DNA of 64,000 bases from Manduca sexta. Its lineage: Eukaryota; Arthropoda; Insecta; Lepidoptera; Sphingidae. The stretch is taken from contig NC_051137.1 of NCBI RefSeq assembly GCF_014839805.1, positions 7,987,170 to 8,051,169 of the forward strand, read 5' to 3'. Numbering within the stretch: the stretch's first letter is position 1; every line of letters begins with the position of its first letter. The position numbers were made by a program, and so were the translations under genes. The notes beneath the pieces were generated by a model, which was not told the DNA's origin, searched no databases, and saw only the letters and a program-made list of their open reading frames with translations. Of this stretch, positions 12,601 to 26,902 are shown piece after piece.

Positions 12601-14769
12601 TATTGCACGATATGTTTGCTGTTGGCAAGGTCTTGAGGGAGGTATAACATTAATATCCAATATTGTCGTGTATCGTTTGTTTCTTCAACTTTCTTTAGGT
12701 CGTTTCCAATACAAATTATAATATCATTGAGTAGCAGGTTCATTTACTTGTATAAGATACCCGTGGTATATAAACAGATTGATGTTGAACGATCATTTTC
12801 TTCCCCTCGCCGACTACCCATCAAAGTATCTATGCAAAGCACTTGAATCGATCAATCACTCCCGGCATAACAGTTACAACCGTGAAATCTTCGGGGGCAA
12901 GACAAAGATAATTCTCGTTTAACTTCCGTTTCCAACTTATCGAATAATTTAACTGAACATTTATTTTTGCGCGCTCATCAATCAAGCGAGCTCGCGCTCC
13001 GCAGATAAGCCGCGCCTCGACGCCGAGAAATGACTAGGCATTACATAAATCCCCTCGGATGATGAAAAGTGAAGTCTAACAGATAAGAACCGACAAAAAG
13101 TTACGATGAGAAATGAATCGCGATTTATATCCGCCGGCAATTCCACGCCGCGGCCTACACTTGCCACCGCGCTGACGTGAGAGAGGCGCGAGGCCGCCGC
13201 CGCACCGGCCGGAGCACGCGCAACACTATGCATATAATTCTGTAGGTATCTTATGAAATACCTACGTAGAATGTTTACAATAGGTATAGCAAGTTCAATA
13301 ATAATCTATTCATAAGCTATTGAGTGTTATATTATAATACATGCATTATAAAGTTACACCCATAAAAAACAAAGCCCCTTGGAAATAATATAATGTTCTT
13401 TAACTTTTACCGAAACTTACAATTATAAAAAGCTAGCAATTCACTTAAAGCTTTTTATTTGACATAAAACTGTTACATCTGAAAATAAAAACAAGAAAAA
13501 GCCCCACGCAAAAAGCCAAAGTTTAATCGAAAGTTTTCTCCGGGCGGCCATTATTAAGATAAACAGTACAATACATAAGCCTATCTCGACATTTATTTTA
13601 TCACGGGTTCACATCACGCGCTGCTATTCCCTGTTATGATACGGCCCGTACCTGAGTGGAGCTGAAAGAAAAGCTATAAACCTGTTCGGAGCGTTTCTTC
13701 CGGCGCGCCGGAGCGTCGCGTACGCGCGCCGACTGGCAAGCAGCCGCCCGCCGCCGCCGCCGCCCCGCCGGCCTCCGCGCGCTCCCGCCGCACGCGTCCT
13801 CACACCCGCTCGCACCCCCCACATCTACCGACCATATTTTCCACTTTATGTGTGACAGTTGAGGTAATATCGAGAACCTCGCCGGTCTCTGATTGGACGA
13901 AAAATAAACATTAAAGGAACCTGCTGGTTGCGAGCGATTCGAAGCTGTATTCCCGTGGAAAATGTCGGAAAATATTGTATTATGGGGGTGGAAAATTGCC
14001 ACCCCGCCGCCCGCTCGCTCGACTCCGACAAAAACTGTCGAGTATTTGTTTTTGATGAAAACGATTTATTATTCTACGTGGGTTGGAGGCAATAAAGATA
14101 AGCCGGCGAGGTGGCGGAGCCTTATTACGGCTAACCCTCGCCTTTGTTTCCTTATAAAGAATAATAAATGAGGCCGCACGCTTATTTACCAACTTCCTTA
14201 ATTATTTATTTATGCGAAAACATTGTTTGATATCTGTCAAACAGAACAATTTGGTTACCAATGCTTAAAAAATTCACGATTGTGATGCCTAAAGTTTCCG
14301 AACATGATTGCTTAAATGCTTGTGAGGGAGCAAAAACTAATCACAGTAATAAGGGACATAAGAGCTAGTTGTTAATAAATCATGAGATAGTGAAGCTTGG
14401 TGGCGATGCGCCGGCAGATAGCACCGGCCATACGCTAAAGCCACAATTTGCATTAACACCCTCGCACCGGGGTGCTGGCATACTTTGACAACGAATCGAT
14501 CAGATTGCCCCTGCATGGGCGTGATTATGAGATTATGTCGTTTCAGCGATGGGATTGTCGCCCTATATTATAATATCTTTGCTTCTTTTCTTTATAGGAT
14601 GGAAGAATTAAGGGTAGACTTAATACTCTCATCTCTCTCAATTCTGATTAAAAATATGGCGCAATGTAAAAAACTTAAGCCTGACGAATGTATCAGCAAT
14701 TAACGCAAGAAAATTATTTTCTCAATTCTCACTCATAGCATACACTCAAAACTAGCTCTACATTTACTT
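9698..14769. other. No gene seen; several GC islands
   Basis: AT-rich DNA interrupted by GC-rich patches at about 11460-11545, 11660-11715, 12000-12110, 13140-13215 and 13690-13830. Patches are rich in CpG and in CGCCGCC-like words. No frame in them matches a known family. At 12059/12060 a strong donor-like AAG|GTGAGT follows a TATAAATA at 11944-11951. Otherwise nothing supportable. Confidence 0.55.
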
Positions 14770-15101
14770 TAATAATAATATAATTATATCAGCCTTGTAT
14801 TATATACTATCCTACTGTTGAGCACAGGCTTCCTTCTACTACTGAGAGAGATTAGGCCTTAATCCACCACACAGGCCTAGTGCAGCTTGGTAGACTTCAC
14901 ACACTCTCAAAATTCCTATAGAAATCTTCTTATGCCGGTTTCCTCGCGATGTTTTTCTTCACCGTTAAATCGAGCGATAATGCACAAATAATACACACAT
15001 ATTTATTTTAAAAAGTCAGAAGAGTGTGCTCTTGGGATTTGAACTTGCGGACATTCGTCTCAGCATTCCGTTCCACATCCACGAAGGCTACCGCCGCTTA
15101 C
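14770..15101 (-). repeat. tRNA-derived SINE, family A, copy 2 (nearly full length)
   Basis: This is the most complete family A copy. On the minus strand it has a tRNA-like head ('gcggcggtagccttcgtgg'), a B-box-like segment (AGTTCAAATCCC), the shared body with 'gtgtgaagtctaccaagc' and 'taaggcctaatctctctc', and an ATT-rich tail. It serves as the reference for the other copies in this window. Confidence 0.85.
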
Positions 15102-15104
15102 ATT

Positions 15105-16169
15105 TACTTATTTAATATTAATAGTTTATGAGATATAGATATTATAAAATAAATCTATAACCTCTGTTACTAGTTCTGTACCTTGTTCCCTAACACTTAT
15201 CTCACCTAGGTAAAGTTGCAACTAATGAATTACACAGCTCTATATTTTCATCCCAAGAAATAATAAGAAGCATCTTTTGAACCATATTAAACCCAAATTC
15301 TAATGTGTATGTTATCGAATCGAAAGACGACAAAGAAGTTTTAATATTCCACCCTGGGGTTCAAGCGCAGCACTACGCTCATTTGACAGTCTACATACGC
15401 TGCTACTGTCTGATTATTGAAAGCTATGAAAATAAAACAATGGTCATTAAATATCTAAATAAATCACTAAAACAAAATCCCTAATTGAGTTTCGAATCGC
15501 TTATATAATATTATTCCAAAATTAAACATGTTCTCCTAGCTGTTAAAACTACATAAAATACATGCCATTTATTTCGTATACTAGAGTTTTATTCGTAGTC
15601 CTATAATTTTTTACACTCAATCACAACTCAGCTCACAATAAGTCACAGAATTATTATGATTTCTAAACTCCAGTATTCCACGTTCTATTTTCGAAATCTT
15701 TAAAAACATCACCAATCGAACGTAATATTTGCGTTTAAAATGTAATATAATTAATATTCCCGTATAATTAATACATGTAACATTATACACAATAAGAAAA
15801 TATTTGAACAGCAACCCGCACGGTCGCTGGCAGGCGCCCCGCCGCGCGCACGCGCCACTAATGTAACCGTTTTGTTATAACCATGTGGCCGTGTTGTCAC
15901 ACTTTCTTGTTTGTATCATCTGTCGTGATTCCTAAATTGTTGTGGTAATTTTTATTATGTCCCGTAATATTTTATACTTTTTTGTGAGATTAAACAGGTG
16001 GTACGTTTGTATCATGAGATGGAATAAACAATTTTTTTGACAACAATTAGCTAAATGAAATTTATTAAACCCACGGCAATTATTGGGTATAATTATAATT
16101 ATATTTAACATCTTAGGCCGGTGATAAAAAGCCATATGGAGTCTTTTTGATCCAAAGTTATGGATTTTT
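15105..16169. other. No gene seen; AT-rich
   Basis: AT-rich, with a small GC-rich patch at about 15815-15860. No coding or RNA gene was recognised. Confidence 0.5.
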
Positions 16170-16320
16170 CGTTTTGTTATTGCTTTGAATGACAAAGCGA
16201 GCTTGCCGTTCGCCTGAAGGTAAGCGTTACGACCGCCCATAAATAGTAGAAACCCCATCCGACACCTTAAATTACATAGTATTGTTTGGTATTCGACTGC
16301 GCTCGCCATCCTGATACATG
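16170..16320 (+). repeat. Fragment of the 'gcctgatggtaagc' repeat
   Basis: Contains 'gttcgcctgaaggtaagcg' and 'accgcccataaatagtag', matching the order in the repeat at 7895-8180. Diverged copy. Confidence 0.5.
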
Positions 16321-16325
16321 AGAGT

Positions 16326-16570
16326 CTTAGTTAAATCTTATTATGTCCAGTAGTGACAATAGCTATAATGTCCTCCAAACCGGCACACAACAGTGACTAC
16401 ACACTGCTGCTTGGCGCCAGAAATAGACATTGCGTTAGTACCTACCCAGGTGGCCTCTCACATATGAGAGACCTACCAGTATCACCCTATATTAATGGAC
16501 GGATATTGTGACGTCACCAGCTTGTCTCATCTTTCGGTATCTTGGTATAAATGATGATCGAGTAAATTAC
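16326..16570 (+). repeat. LINE 3'-end fragment (RTE-like)
   Basis: Words such as 'ctgcttggcgccagaaatag' and 'gtacctacccaggtggcct' are typical of the 3' ends of lepidopteran non-LTR retrotransposons. This is recognised from memory of the family, and no coding part is present. Confidence 0.5.
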
Positions 16571-16917
16571 TGCTAATGTTATATACTCCACAACCAACCA
16601 ACCTCAATTGTAACTGAAAGAACTTTCATAAATCATATCATCATAATCAAGGTAATTATGAGACTCCGTCAGATCACCCAAGTGTTTCGTCTGACAATTT
16701 GTTCAAACAAATTGGTTTTGTACCTCTCTCATGTCTGGGCGACGCTTAAAAATTTAAATATCGACAGACCAGACCCCTCCTAAATTAAATGAGCGTGCAT
16801 CTGAAAAATGTTCCACTTGCTTCGTATACAAAATGTTATTCTTCCGTGTCCGAATGATTGTATTTGGGACGTTTCGCTACTGAGATGCAATTTATGGACG
16901 GTTTTATGTAAAACGTG

Positions 16918-17010
16918 GCACAAATTTATTTATTTATTTAATCCTTTATTGTACGTATGCACATGAGGAAAAACAGACAGTATATCCACTTATAGACGAC
17001 AATTGGCGGT
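16918..17010 (+). repeat. LINE-tail-like fragment
   Basis: The run of ATTT repeats followed by 'aatcctttattgtacgtatg' and 'ggcggtcttattactta' is a recurrent lepidopteran LINE terminus. It is in the reverse orientation relative to a 3' tail. Short and diverged. Confidence 0.4.
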
Positions 17011-18740
17011 CTTATTACTTATCACTTATCAAACATTGACTTTTAATATTTATATTTAATAATATGGACAGATAGGCACTTCCGGCTTCGATTCACATTG
17101 AAAATTTGACACGTACTGAAAGTAGGGATTCAAATAAAATTTGCAATGAGAATAAATGTAGCGGCACATTGATTTTTTTAAAATTCTTACTTTTTTAATT
17201 ATTGAACATATGGTATGTAACATTGTATTGTATTGTAACATTGGGTATATAGACATATATAAAAAGTGAACAGCATTATTTGTCGTGTAAAGTGTGAAAT
17301 ATATTGTCTTTAATAATTATTTGCGATAAATACTTTAGTATCATAAACTTTAATGATTCATAAGACAGATCCCATTTCGAGAAATGCAAAGTAAAATAAA
17401 ATATTTGACGTGACATGTATTGAAAGTAGGGAGTCAATTAAAACTTGGGATGAGATATAGATATATTCATAAACCTTTTAATAAATAATATATTATCCCA
17501 TTGTCTTTAAAAAAATAAGGCCGTACCTTTTAAAATAGAAATAGAATATTTATAAATTAGCCACTATGGATAACATCATTCATAGCACCCCTAAATGACG
17601 CGTAGAGGATGCGGTGTAACTTAACTCGTACTATTTAGCCATCCGTTCATACAGCCGTGATGATACAACACCCTCGCGATAAACAAGGACGCAGCTATAC
17701 TATAGCTACATAAATGAAAAGGAGAGACAATGTTTAACAGACCATAACTCATAAATAAAATACAATATGGTGGCCAAAACATTGAATTATGCCGGTATTA
17801 TGTCACATTTGGCCTTTGTGAATTAGTCGGCGCATCGCAAGGGGAATAACTGGTCGTCAGTAATGTTAACCGACCGTAACAATGTGATGATTTAATACAT
17901 TTTGTTTTAACTATTCATATTTTCATCCTACAGACTTTCCACACTTGTATAGATTTAAGCCTTTGTTGATATACATGCTTATTATGAAGTTCTCTAAAAG
18001 AACTAAATGTTTGCCGAGAAAACGTGAGCTCGCACGTTCAGCATTTGAATCAGAAACGGTACATTGGAAACACTTCAATTTATAAACAAAACGCTCACAT
18101 CTAAGCCATAAAGGGGGAAACATCGGCCCCGATTCAGCAAAATCATAGAAAAGCACATAAATTGGCGCGCATTAACATTTCCTTTATTCTACGTGTCGGT
18201 ATATGACGGGGCGCCTCCGCGCATCGCCAGCGCCGCCAGAGCCGCCCAAGACAATAAATTTACATATTTCACCCCTCAAACAGACCTTTTTTGCCATTCC
18301 GCAGAATTACGCACATATGGGAATATTCCGTTGAATATATCAGCAGTAAGGAGAGATACACTCAGAATAAAATTATCTCCAACGACGCCACATTTGCAGA
18401 TAAAGAGCTGCCACGCTTTGACGCCTTTGATACGCAGCACTGAATTATTCGCACATGTATATACGTGCGGTACGAGCGACAGATAGCTTTCAGGGATTTA
18501 TAACTGGATTTATGTACTAAAAGAGGTCAGATTTTTAAAACTAAAACGTAGACCGCAGTTCGCCTCCTTTGAGGTCTAAAATTTCAGAACCTTAATATAA
18601 GTAAGATCATGTCTTTAACCCCCAAAGATTAGATAGGTTCACTTAGTGTACCCACATTTTACCGAATTTATACCCTTCTTACAATATGATAGGGTACTAA
18701 CCTATAGCCGTATAAGGCATTAATTTCAATCCCGTGCAAC
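17011..18740. other. No gene seen; short direct duplication and a GC patch
   Basis: Two similar direct segments are present at about 17112-17160 and 17412-17460; both contain 'tgaaagtaggga'. A GC-rich stretch at about 18205-18245 shares an exact 18-mer with 11672-11689. No coding region was recognised. Confidence 0.5.
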
Positions 18741-18744
18741 TAGG

Positions 18745-18880
18745 TGTGTTTTTCAGATCAAAAAACCTCACAAAAATCTTTGGTGGCTATCGAAATCGAA
18801 TCCAATACTCCACCATTCATAGATACAACGAACTTAGCTACAATTCATAGTCGAAGTACGCTGCCACTAAGCTAATGAAG
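18745..18880 (-). repeat. tRNA-like SINE head or tRNA relic
   Basis: On the minus strand 'ttagcttagtggcagcg' resembles a tRNA A-box region, and 'ggattcgatttc' downstream resembles a B-box. The spacing and lack of an acceptor stem argue for a SINE head, not a functional tRNA gene. Confidence 0.4.
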
Positions 18881-21800
18881 GGATACATATTAATATAAGA
18901 CTTACATTATAATGTTTATAAACAATATTTAAGGCGTAATAACTCGATAATATAAACATTATTTTTGTGTGTACAACCATCACCACTATGAGACCAGCTT
19001 AACGGCGCTTATTAAATCCCCAACTCAACATAATTATAAAATTTCTGGTCAATTGGAAACCCAGAACTTGTAAAAAATTTTTTTTACTTTTTTTATTCCA
19101 AAAGCCAATATACCAACTAATGTTATAAGTAAAATAAAAGCTGATAAAAATACTTCCCGAAAGTAAAATATTTCATTAAAGTCTTATTAATTGTGGTTCT
19201 ATGAAACTAAATCTCTTACATCTGTGCAAAAATCTAATAGAAACATTTGAATGACGTATTCAGCTATTGAACGTATGTTTATAGCACCGCCAATAGAGCA
19301 TTTATAGCTACAAACTGGCAGGTACGTAGCAATCCACATATGGAAATGTAATTTTGCGGTGGAAGCACCCTTCAAAGGGTCAAATCAAAATCATTTTCAC
19401 AGTCCAGTGACGCAGTATACAGTCGGCAGCGCAACAAACCGTAGCCTTGCATATATCATACAGGTTGGGATTTTTAATTTACATTCCTGAACACACTAAT
19501 TATAATTTGTGTTTTATTTATAATCTATTTAAGAGATGATTGATGATTAATAAAGCTTTTTTTTGCATCAGTCATTTGTATTTTATTAATAATTCTAATG
19601 TCTCTATAAGATTCCTACAAAATTATATTTTGATTAAAAAGACGTAATCTAATGACATTCAGAACTCAATCCAAGTTAGTAGGTACCATTACCGAAACAG
19701 GAGCTGTTTTAATGAATGTAGTGCGGCGAGGGTGCAGGGTGGACACTACAGGCAGACGAACGACACTAATACTCATTAGAATTACATGGCGGAACGGAGC
19801 GGCACAGACCGCTTGCCTGCGCTGCTTCGCACGATGACCGATTCCACCGCCCGCTCTGTACCAGCCTGGATTTGTCTCGCAATTATTTTGAATCGCTTTT
19901 TGCTGGTTACAAATATAAATATTTTCATAGTACATATTGTATTCTGGTGTTCTGTAGACTGTTCAATCATTGCAACAGTTCTAATGCCATAATTATACAT
20001 CCAGATATATGTCAATAATTTTTTACAGCGCGTTATAAAATATACAGCCATAAATCCAATAAATAGCATATGCGCCTGATATTATACACTGCAACTTAAT
20101 AACATCGGCTGATAGGTACAGGATAATGTTTACGTAAGGCGTTACTTTGTGGCTTAATTAAATTGCGGATTTGGTTGTTTACAAACTCTCCGAAGTATAG
20201 AAATTGAATATATAAAATTAACATTTCAAGGTAATAGATCATATAAATAAATATCATAATAGTTTCGATTCATGATTCTTTTGCTAATTATTATCGTTTT
20301 GGGCTGCGTTCATTTTGAATCAAATTTAGCCAAAAACTTCATACGGACAAAGTATAAAATGCTTTAATACCCGTGTATAATATTTTTTAAATCATACGCA
20401 GCAAATAAATATAACAAATACCAATTACGCGTTACTGATAGATTAAGTCCAAAAACTAATAACATTGTATTGTGTAGTTGTTTTGTATCTTACGACGAAG
20501 CCTTTGCTGGGAAATATCACATTCTGTGCACGAATTCCACCACAATCGATAAGAGAGATGACCGCTGGCCGCGAGGCGGGACGAGCGACGGCGGTGCGGC
20601 GCGGGGGGCGAGAGGGGCAAACGATGGGGAGACTGTTATTTGATTAGTCTTACCGAGAATGAGCTCGCCTTTACTTAATGGGGTGAGGGTTTGTAACCGG
20701 ACCACGTATAATTTTCATCACCAAGCATTCTGGCAGTGGCCGGACACACGCCAAACGCTATTGCGAAACGGATCAAAACCACTTATCAACGCGCAGAAAC
20801 AATCAAACTATTCACAGCGGAACGCGTAAGAGTAGCGCCGAAAGGCGTTCGTCCCATCATCGCTTAATAGAGACGCATTTCGACATAAATGAGTTTCGCT
20901 TTAAATTAATTAGTAGCACATTTTCCATTATAAGGACAAATGTAAAAGCGACCGCTTAATAGCACGGTGGAAAACTCGCTAGTTTTCGCTTGTGAGAATA
21001 GGGCCGGAGAGAAATTGCGGATAGACATAATCAGTCTTCTGGCTTTGAGGCCGCCGCGTTCCCTAATGTGCCACACACCTCTTCACCTGATGAATAGGCG
21101 CACCCGTGTGCCTTACAAATGATTTAATTTATAATTAATCGACGCTGTGTAAACGAACTAAACACATACGCTTTTATGTACGACCATTATTGACATTCAT
21201 TCTAAATTATCGTTAAACTGTTGACGCAACCCTTCAACTTGAAATATTTCTTGCCGAAGAAGAAAGTTTGCAAAACAGGAGGTCGGTAAGGACCATCCGC
21301 AGTGACCCTGTCGGGTCTTACTAAAGGCAATTACAATAAAGTTCCATTCGCACATGGTCGTTAACTGGACAATATATCTCGGATACCCTCGCGGCGCGGC
21401 GCGAGCGGGCGGCACGCTGTGCTCGCCCGCCTGTGCACTTGTTTCATCTTACCGACACAAGACTATTTCTATTTCAATTATACCATGTTCAAAACTAAAA
21501 TGAATTTGCTATAACGGCACTCACTTTGTTGTCGCATTTCTTATTTCATCATTGGTAAAGTTGAAGGACAAACTTCTTCTATTTGGAGCAGTTGACTAAT
21601 GACATTCATAAGGATCCAAAATATTGTTTTACATTTTGAATATTTGAGAAATTAAATACTGTACAATCCGTAGTGGATATCATAAATATTAAATACGCTA
21701 AGTTCGAATGTCAGCTCGAAAACCCAGATGATATGAAAAATATGTAATTATAGTGTCAAACTATAGGTGTAAAATAGCAGGCCGGTACGTAAGGTGTGCG

Positions 21801-24800
21801 GTTGAAGCAGATGCCGGTGCCAGAGCGTCGTACGGCGGTGTGATGCCCGCCCCGCGCACCTTAACTACCTCCGAGCGCACACTTTACGAGCGGGGGATTA
21901 ACCCATGTAACGAGATTCATTAATTCTTGTCGTTAAAATTTGTCGTTCTCGATTAATAAGGAAGTCCCACGCGGCGGGACGTTATTATCACTCGACCGCA
22001 GCCGGGTGTCGGCGGGCGTCGCCGGGCGTCGCCAGGGGCTGCTCGCCGCGAAACTTCCCACTCCGCCCGCTTTATTTACACTATCGAGTAAATTAAACTC
22101 GCGCTCGAGTGTCGGAGAAAACTTTAACAGAACTTTGTGTGTAATAAGTGGTGCAACAACACGAGTGGAAGAGCAAACGTCGGACGCGGTCTCCGCTCCG
22201 CACTTCTCCCACTTAACTCTTTGGGACATATTTATTCGACCCTCCGGCGGCCGCCGCGCTCGCCACCGCGCTCGCCACCCGCTCGGCCCCTACCAAATTA
22301 ACCTGACGAATCAAAGGAGCCATTACATGTCTGTGAATCATTCTTACGTTCAATTTGTGCCCATTAGTGTCTATTTACGTACATTATGAACCTCCGCCGC
22401 AACCTCCATCGATCGCTACCTGCATTTATAAATGTTTGATCGATTCTGGAAACGAATCGAAACAAAGGAAGTACACGGTTACGTTATTAGTATCCGTATC
22501 CTCTATCTGTTTGTGTGTAATTTTTAATGCGGGGTCAATCAGAGAGCTATATCGTAGATCTCCGTCGGAGCGAGACCGTAACGATAATGAATCGCCAGTG
22601 TAAGAGCGACGGACCGCACTCACCAATTATTCATTGCCGTATACGTGCGCAACACTCAAGGCTTCGTTATTAAAATTTACTAAACTGTATCAGTGTCGCA
22701 ATCAAAATAAAAGTAAGTGTCACCGGTGACGTCGATATTGTTCTCGAGAAACGTTTCAGACGCGACGCTTTAAATTTATGATTAGGAATGCTGGTCAACA
22801 TGGTACCTCGGTTTCAATTAGGTAAAATTATTAATTCATAGGGTACACATCGGTGTCGCCGCACCGGCCACATTTCCGTGTCCTTAAGATGACCCTCCCC
22901 TCACCTTCTGATGGTCGGGGAGAGAGTTCTATTTGCTATACTCACATAAGAGATCCTCCAACAATCCTACAAAGTGTTAAGTACTTACAACAAAGTGTTT
23001 CATTTAATTACTTGCGGTATAATTTAAATGTAAACGTTTTTAACTTCAATTATTTAATTATCCGAGACTATAAAGGTATAATGATGGTGAAAGGTATAAT
23101 GATAAATGTAAAATGATGATATTATTTATTTTTTATGGATTCAACAAAATATTTCTTTCAAACTTTTCGAAGTTACAACACGTGAATTTATTGTAAATTA
23201 TTCTGAGTCTAAAGAGTGAAGACAAACTTAAATCTGCATAGCTGGAAGTGTTCCATGATATTTACGTAAGTATATGTCATACGCGAAGTCTTACGACCTA
23301 TATTATTTTGAGCATGAATAGCTTTAAATTCTTTGGCCTCTGGGAATACATTATTATATCATTACAAGTACGAGCAAGTATTATCATAGTTTGTCTTCAA
23401 ATGAGTAAAAGGTAGCTCTGTAGACCCAATAGATCCTAATATTAGTTCAGCATTAGCTCCGCTCACGGCGCGCTTGGCCGATTTAGTTTACTTAGGTACG
23501 AAGACAAAAGCTTGCGTCATAAGTTTATTGTGCGATTGAAATCCCATGCGTGGAGGGAATTGATAAGGCAAGCTCGAGCCTCGCGTCTATTGCTTTAAAT
23601 TTATTGCTGTTTTGGGTTTTTATTGTTCCGTTTTACGGCCTCCTCCTGTATAAATCGTGCAGATAGAAGATGAATTCGACAATGGATCGACCGCTCCCAA
23701 TATATACGATTTCTTTGAATTATACTACGTCAGCGATAGGTATCTTAATGTTTTATAAATACCCGATAAGATACGAACGATTCAAAGGTTTTTCTCTTCG
23801 TATTCGCGCATATGTTTATGATTAGTGAACATGCAGAAGAATGTTCATAAAGGTCCATTGTAAGGGCCGAAACGTAGGATGATATGTGACAGGAAGTTAT
23901 GCCAGGAGCGCGATCCTGTGACGAGCGGGACAGAGACGGCGCGCGCGGCTCGCTGACCCTCGGTTCATAATGTACGGTCCGGTTAGGTACACGACTTACG
24001 GGAAATACGTACGTATGTAACGTCGAAGCCCCTCGGCCGTCGGCCCGCGCCCCGCGCCCCGTGCATGAAATGCTTATTATACGCGGCACGTAGCCCACCC
24101 CGCGCCTTCGGCCGGCCACGGAGGCTCGCTCGCTCGCGCGACCCGCCCGCCCTCACAGACAGGGATGCACGACCAATATTATAGCAAATCGAGGATTGTT
24201 ATGTCCGGTCCGCCGGAGGTCGACGTAATATATGACCACGGTTTTCGGGACACATATATTAACAGGGAACTCGGCTCATACGAAAAGATCTTGTACGATG
24301 GAAATAAATGGCAAGGAAAATTTTGGCAGCGTAATAAGGCGGAAGAAAGAAATAGGAAACGAAATATGGCACTCATTTTTTGCAAGTTATTTGTTACCGT
24401 AATTAAAGACGTTAGTATTTTATTTCTAACAGTGTTTTAAATGTTCTACAAAATAACCTATCATTTGTTTCTAGCCTAATGGCAAAACTAATAAACACAA
24501 AAGACAAATTGGACATAAATAATTTAGTTGATAAGCAAGGGATGTACCTCTTACGGTGTTTTCGATCAAGAGAGGAGGTCAGACAAATGAAGAATGATCA
24601 CCATCGTGCAGCGCGTTATGTAACGTGGGGTGCAGCGGCACGGGGGCACGCCGCTCTAGGGCGCAGCCTCCTAAGTGAATGATTGTGTTTGACTTTCCAA
24701 ATAGGTATTCCTGCATATATAAAAAATATAGAATTTCATGCTCTGCAGTATTCTATAGTTTGAACCGGCTAAACGAAGTGTTATCCGAAACGATCAACAT

Positions 24801-26402
24801 TATACGAGCGGCTTGCTCTTTTCATCACTAAATTGTATAAAAACATAAGGTTTTTAAACTCCACCTAAAGCCAAGAAAGGCTAGTTTATAACAAAAATAT
24901 TAGTGTGTCAAATAATACGTAATTATAATATTTTTCAAACTCATACACAATACATTCCATTTCAAACTCATGCACAACATATTTGTAAACACGAAAGGCC
25001 CGTTTGTGTAAACATCGTTTCCGTCTATTAATATAATCTCGTCACGTTAACCGTGTCGGGGCGCGATCACCCGCGTCTAAACGAATTTAAATAAAATCGG
25101 GTATTAAAATCTTCAGACGATCTCGCAAAATATACCTATGCTAGAGATTTGAGCGAATAAAAATTCCTCAAGCCCGGCGCATTATCGAGGGGCGGGCTTC
25201 CTGTTTTCTTTTATGGCTGTCGTAAGGTATAATCTTCAAGAAAAATGCGATATTTAAATGAAGCAAATTCCTTCAGGGGATTTCCTTAATATGTAAATCT
25301 TTAGTAACAACTTTCGTTTCTATATAAATATCGGTTAAACATAAGCTTTCGGTGAAGTTTCTCTCAGTTTTATATAAGCAATTAGTTTATTATGATTTAA
25401 TGAGCATAATATTTTTTTAAATCCAAAATAATGTTATATAAATTTTATGTCATGTAGGTAAAATGCAACATGTAAATAATTCTATTGTATAAAAAAATAG
25501 CTCATGCATATAAATACAGCATTGCTAACAAATATGTGCGGTAATATGATTTTTATTTAAATATCTATACGTGGGATCAAGTTGTTAAGCACAGTATAAA
25601 CATTGGGGCTTAATGAGAGCAATGTGGCGTTGCAGCGCGTGCGCCGACTCCGCGCGCCCCCGCCTCGCTCGGCGCCACGTGGCTGACACGCGCCACACCT
25701 CTCTAATTGCCCTTTCACAGACGTTGTGACAATATTGGACAATCCAGTGAAAATAACACCCGGCTTTTGATACGCCGTTTAAGCCGACGATAATCTCTCA
25801 TTTTAATAGATAAGTGTAGGCGGAGTCGTGTGATTTGTTAGCTTATGAAGCCGGCGCGGCGCCCGTTTAACCCCCGCTCGTGTCTCACTATTGATAACAC
25901 GAAATGCGATCCGCGTCTCGTGTTTATTTTACAAAACACAAAGATACCGATAAAAATCGAGGCCGACCGCATTTGGCTTCATTAAAATTAAAAGAAGTTA
26001 AGTCGTGACACAAGACAAACTGCCGCCTAGAGAAATAAAGAGAGCAAAGCAAATGAGAAGAACTCATTTGGGCGGCCTCTGAATTGTGTTCGAGAGGATA
26101 ATAAAAAGGGAAACCATCAGTGACACGCACAATAAGCATCAACCTCAAGAATATCATAGATAACGGCTCGGAGCCGCCGCCGGGACCTCATTAGGAGGCC
26201 GCAGGGAAATTAAAAGCAAGATCTCGGACTCGATTGCGACCCGAGAAAAACGGCCGGCCTTCCTCTCATAACATTACATACAGCCAGCGCCGATTTTCCG
26301 GACGATTATTATTTTGTGGTGCGTGAGTTAGACCCGGAAAAGTAGTTAATGGCAGAACAGGAGCCGAAGAAGCACGAGGCGAAGTATAAATCAGTCGTGA
26401 GC
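18881..26402. other. No gene seen; gene desert with GC islands
   Basis: GC-rich islands occur at about 20555-20625, 21830-21895, 21960-22290, 23930-24150, 25630-25700, 25845-25885 and 26160-26260, separated by AT-rich DNA. Open frames up to about 150 codons in the islands do not start with ATG or resemble any family I know. The alternation resembles insect regulatory DNA, but that is inference only. Confidence 0.5.
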
Positions 26403-26902
26403 NNNNNNNNNNNNNNNNNNNNNNNNNNNNNNNNNNNNNNNNNNNNNNNNNNNNNNNNNNNNNNNNNNNNNNNNNNNNNNNNNNNNNNNNNNNNNNNNNN
26501 NNNNNNNNNNNNNNNNNNNNNNNNNNNNNNNNNNNNNNNNNNNNNNNNNNNNNNNNNNNNNNNNNNNNNNNNNNNNNNNNNNNNNNNNNNNNNNNNNNNN
26601 NNNNNNNNNNNNNNNNNNNNNNNNNNNNNNNNNNNNNNNNNNNNNNNNNNNNNNNNNNNNNNNNNNNNNNNNNNNNNNNNNNNNNNNNNNNNNNNNNNNN
26701 NNNNNNNNNNNNNNNNNNNNNNNNNNNNNNNNNNNNNNNNNNNNNNNNNNNNNNNNNNNNNNNNNNNNNNNNNNNNNNNNNNNNNNNNNNNNNNNNNNNN
26801 NNNNNNNNNNNNNNNNNNNNNNNNNNNNNNNNNNNNNNNNNNNNNNNNNNNNNNNNNNNNNNNNNNNNNNNNNNNNNNNNNNNNNNNNNNNNNNNNNNNN
26901 NN
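26403..26902. other. Assembly gap (500 N)
   Basis: An exact run of 500 undetermined bases, the conventional length for a gap of unknown size. Nothing can be said about its content. Open frames that appear to cross it are artefacts. Confidence 0.99.

Noticed and set aside
18745..18880. tRNA gene on the minus strand
   Set aside because: A- and B-box-like words are present, but no acceptor stem or full cloverleaf can be drawn. Treated as a SINE head.
21940..22389. 149-codon plus-strand frame in a GC island
   Set aside because: It begins at TTG, not ATG. A competing frame is open on the other strand, and no domain is recognisable. GC-rich composition explains the lack of stops.
24165..24440. 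91-codon ATG frame
   Set aside because: No recognisable domain, a competing antisense frame and no splice or polyadenylation context.
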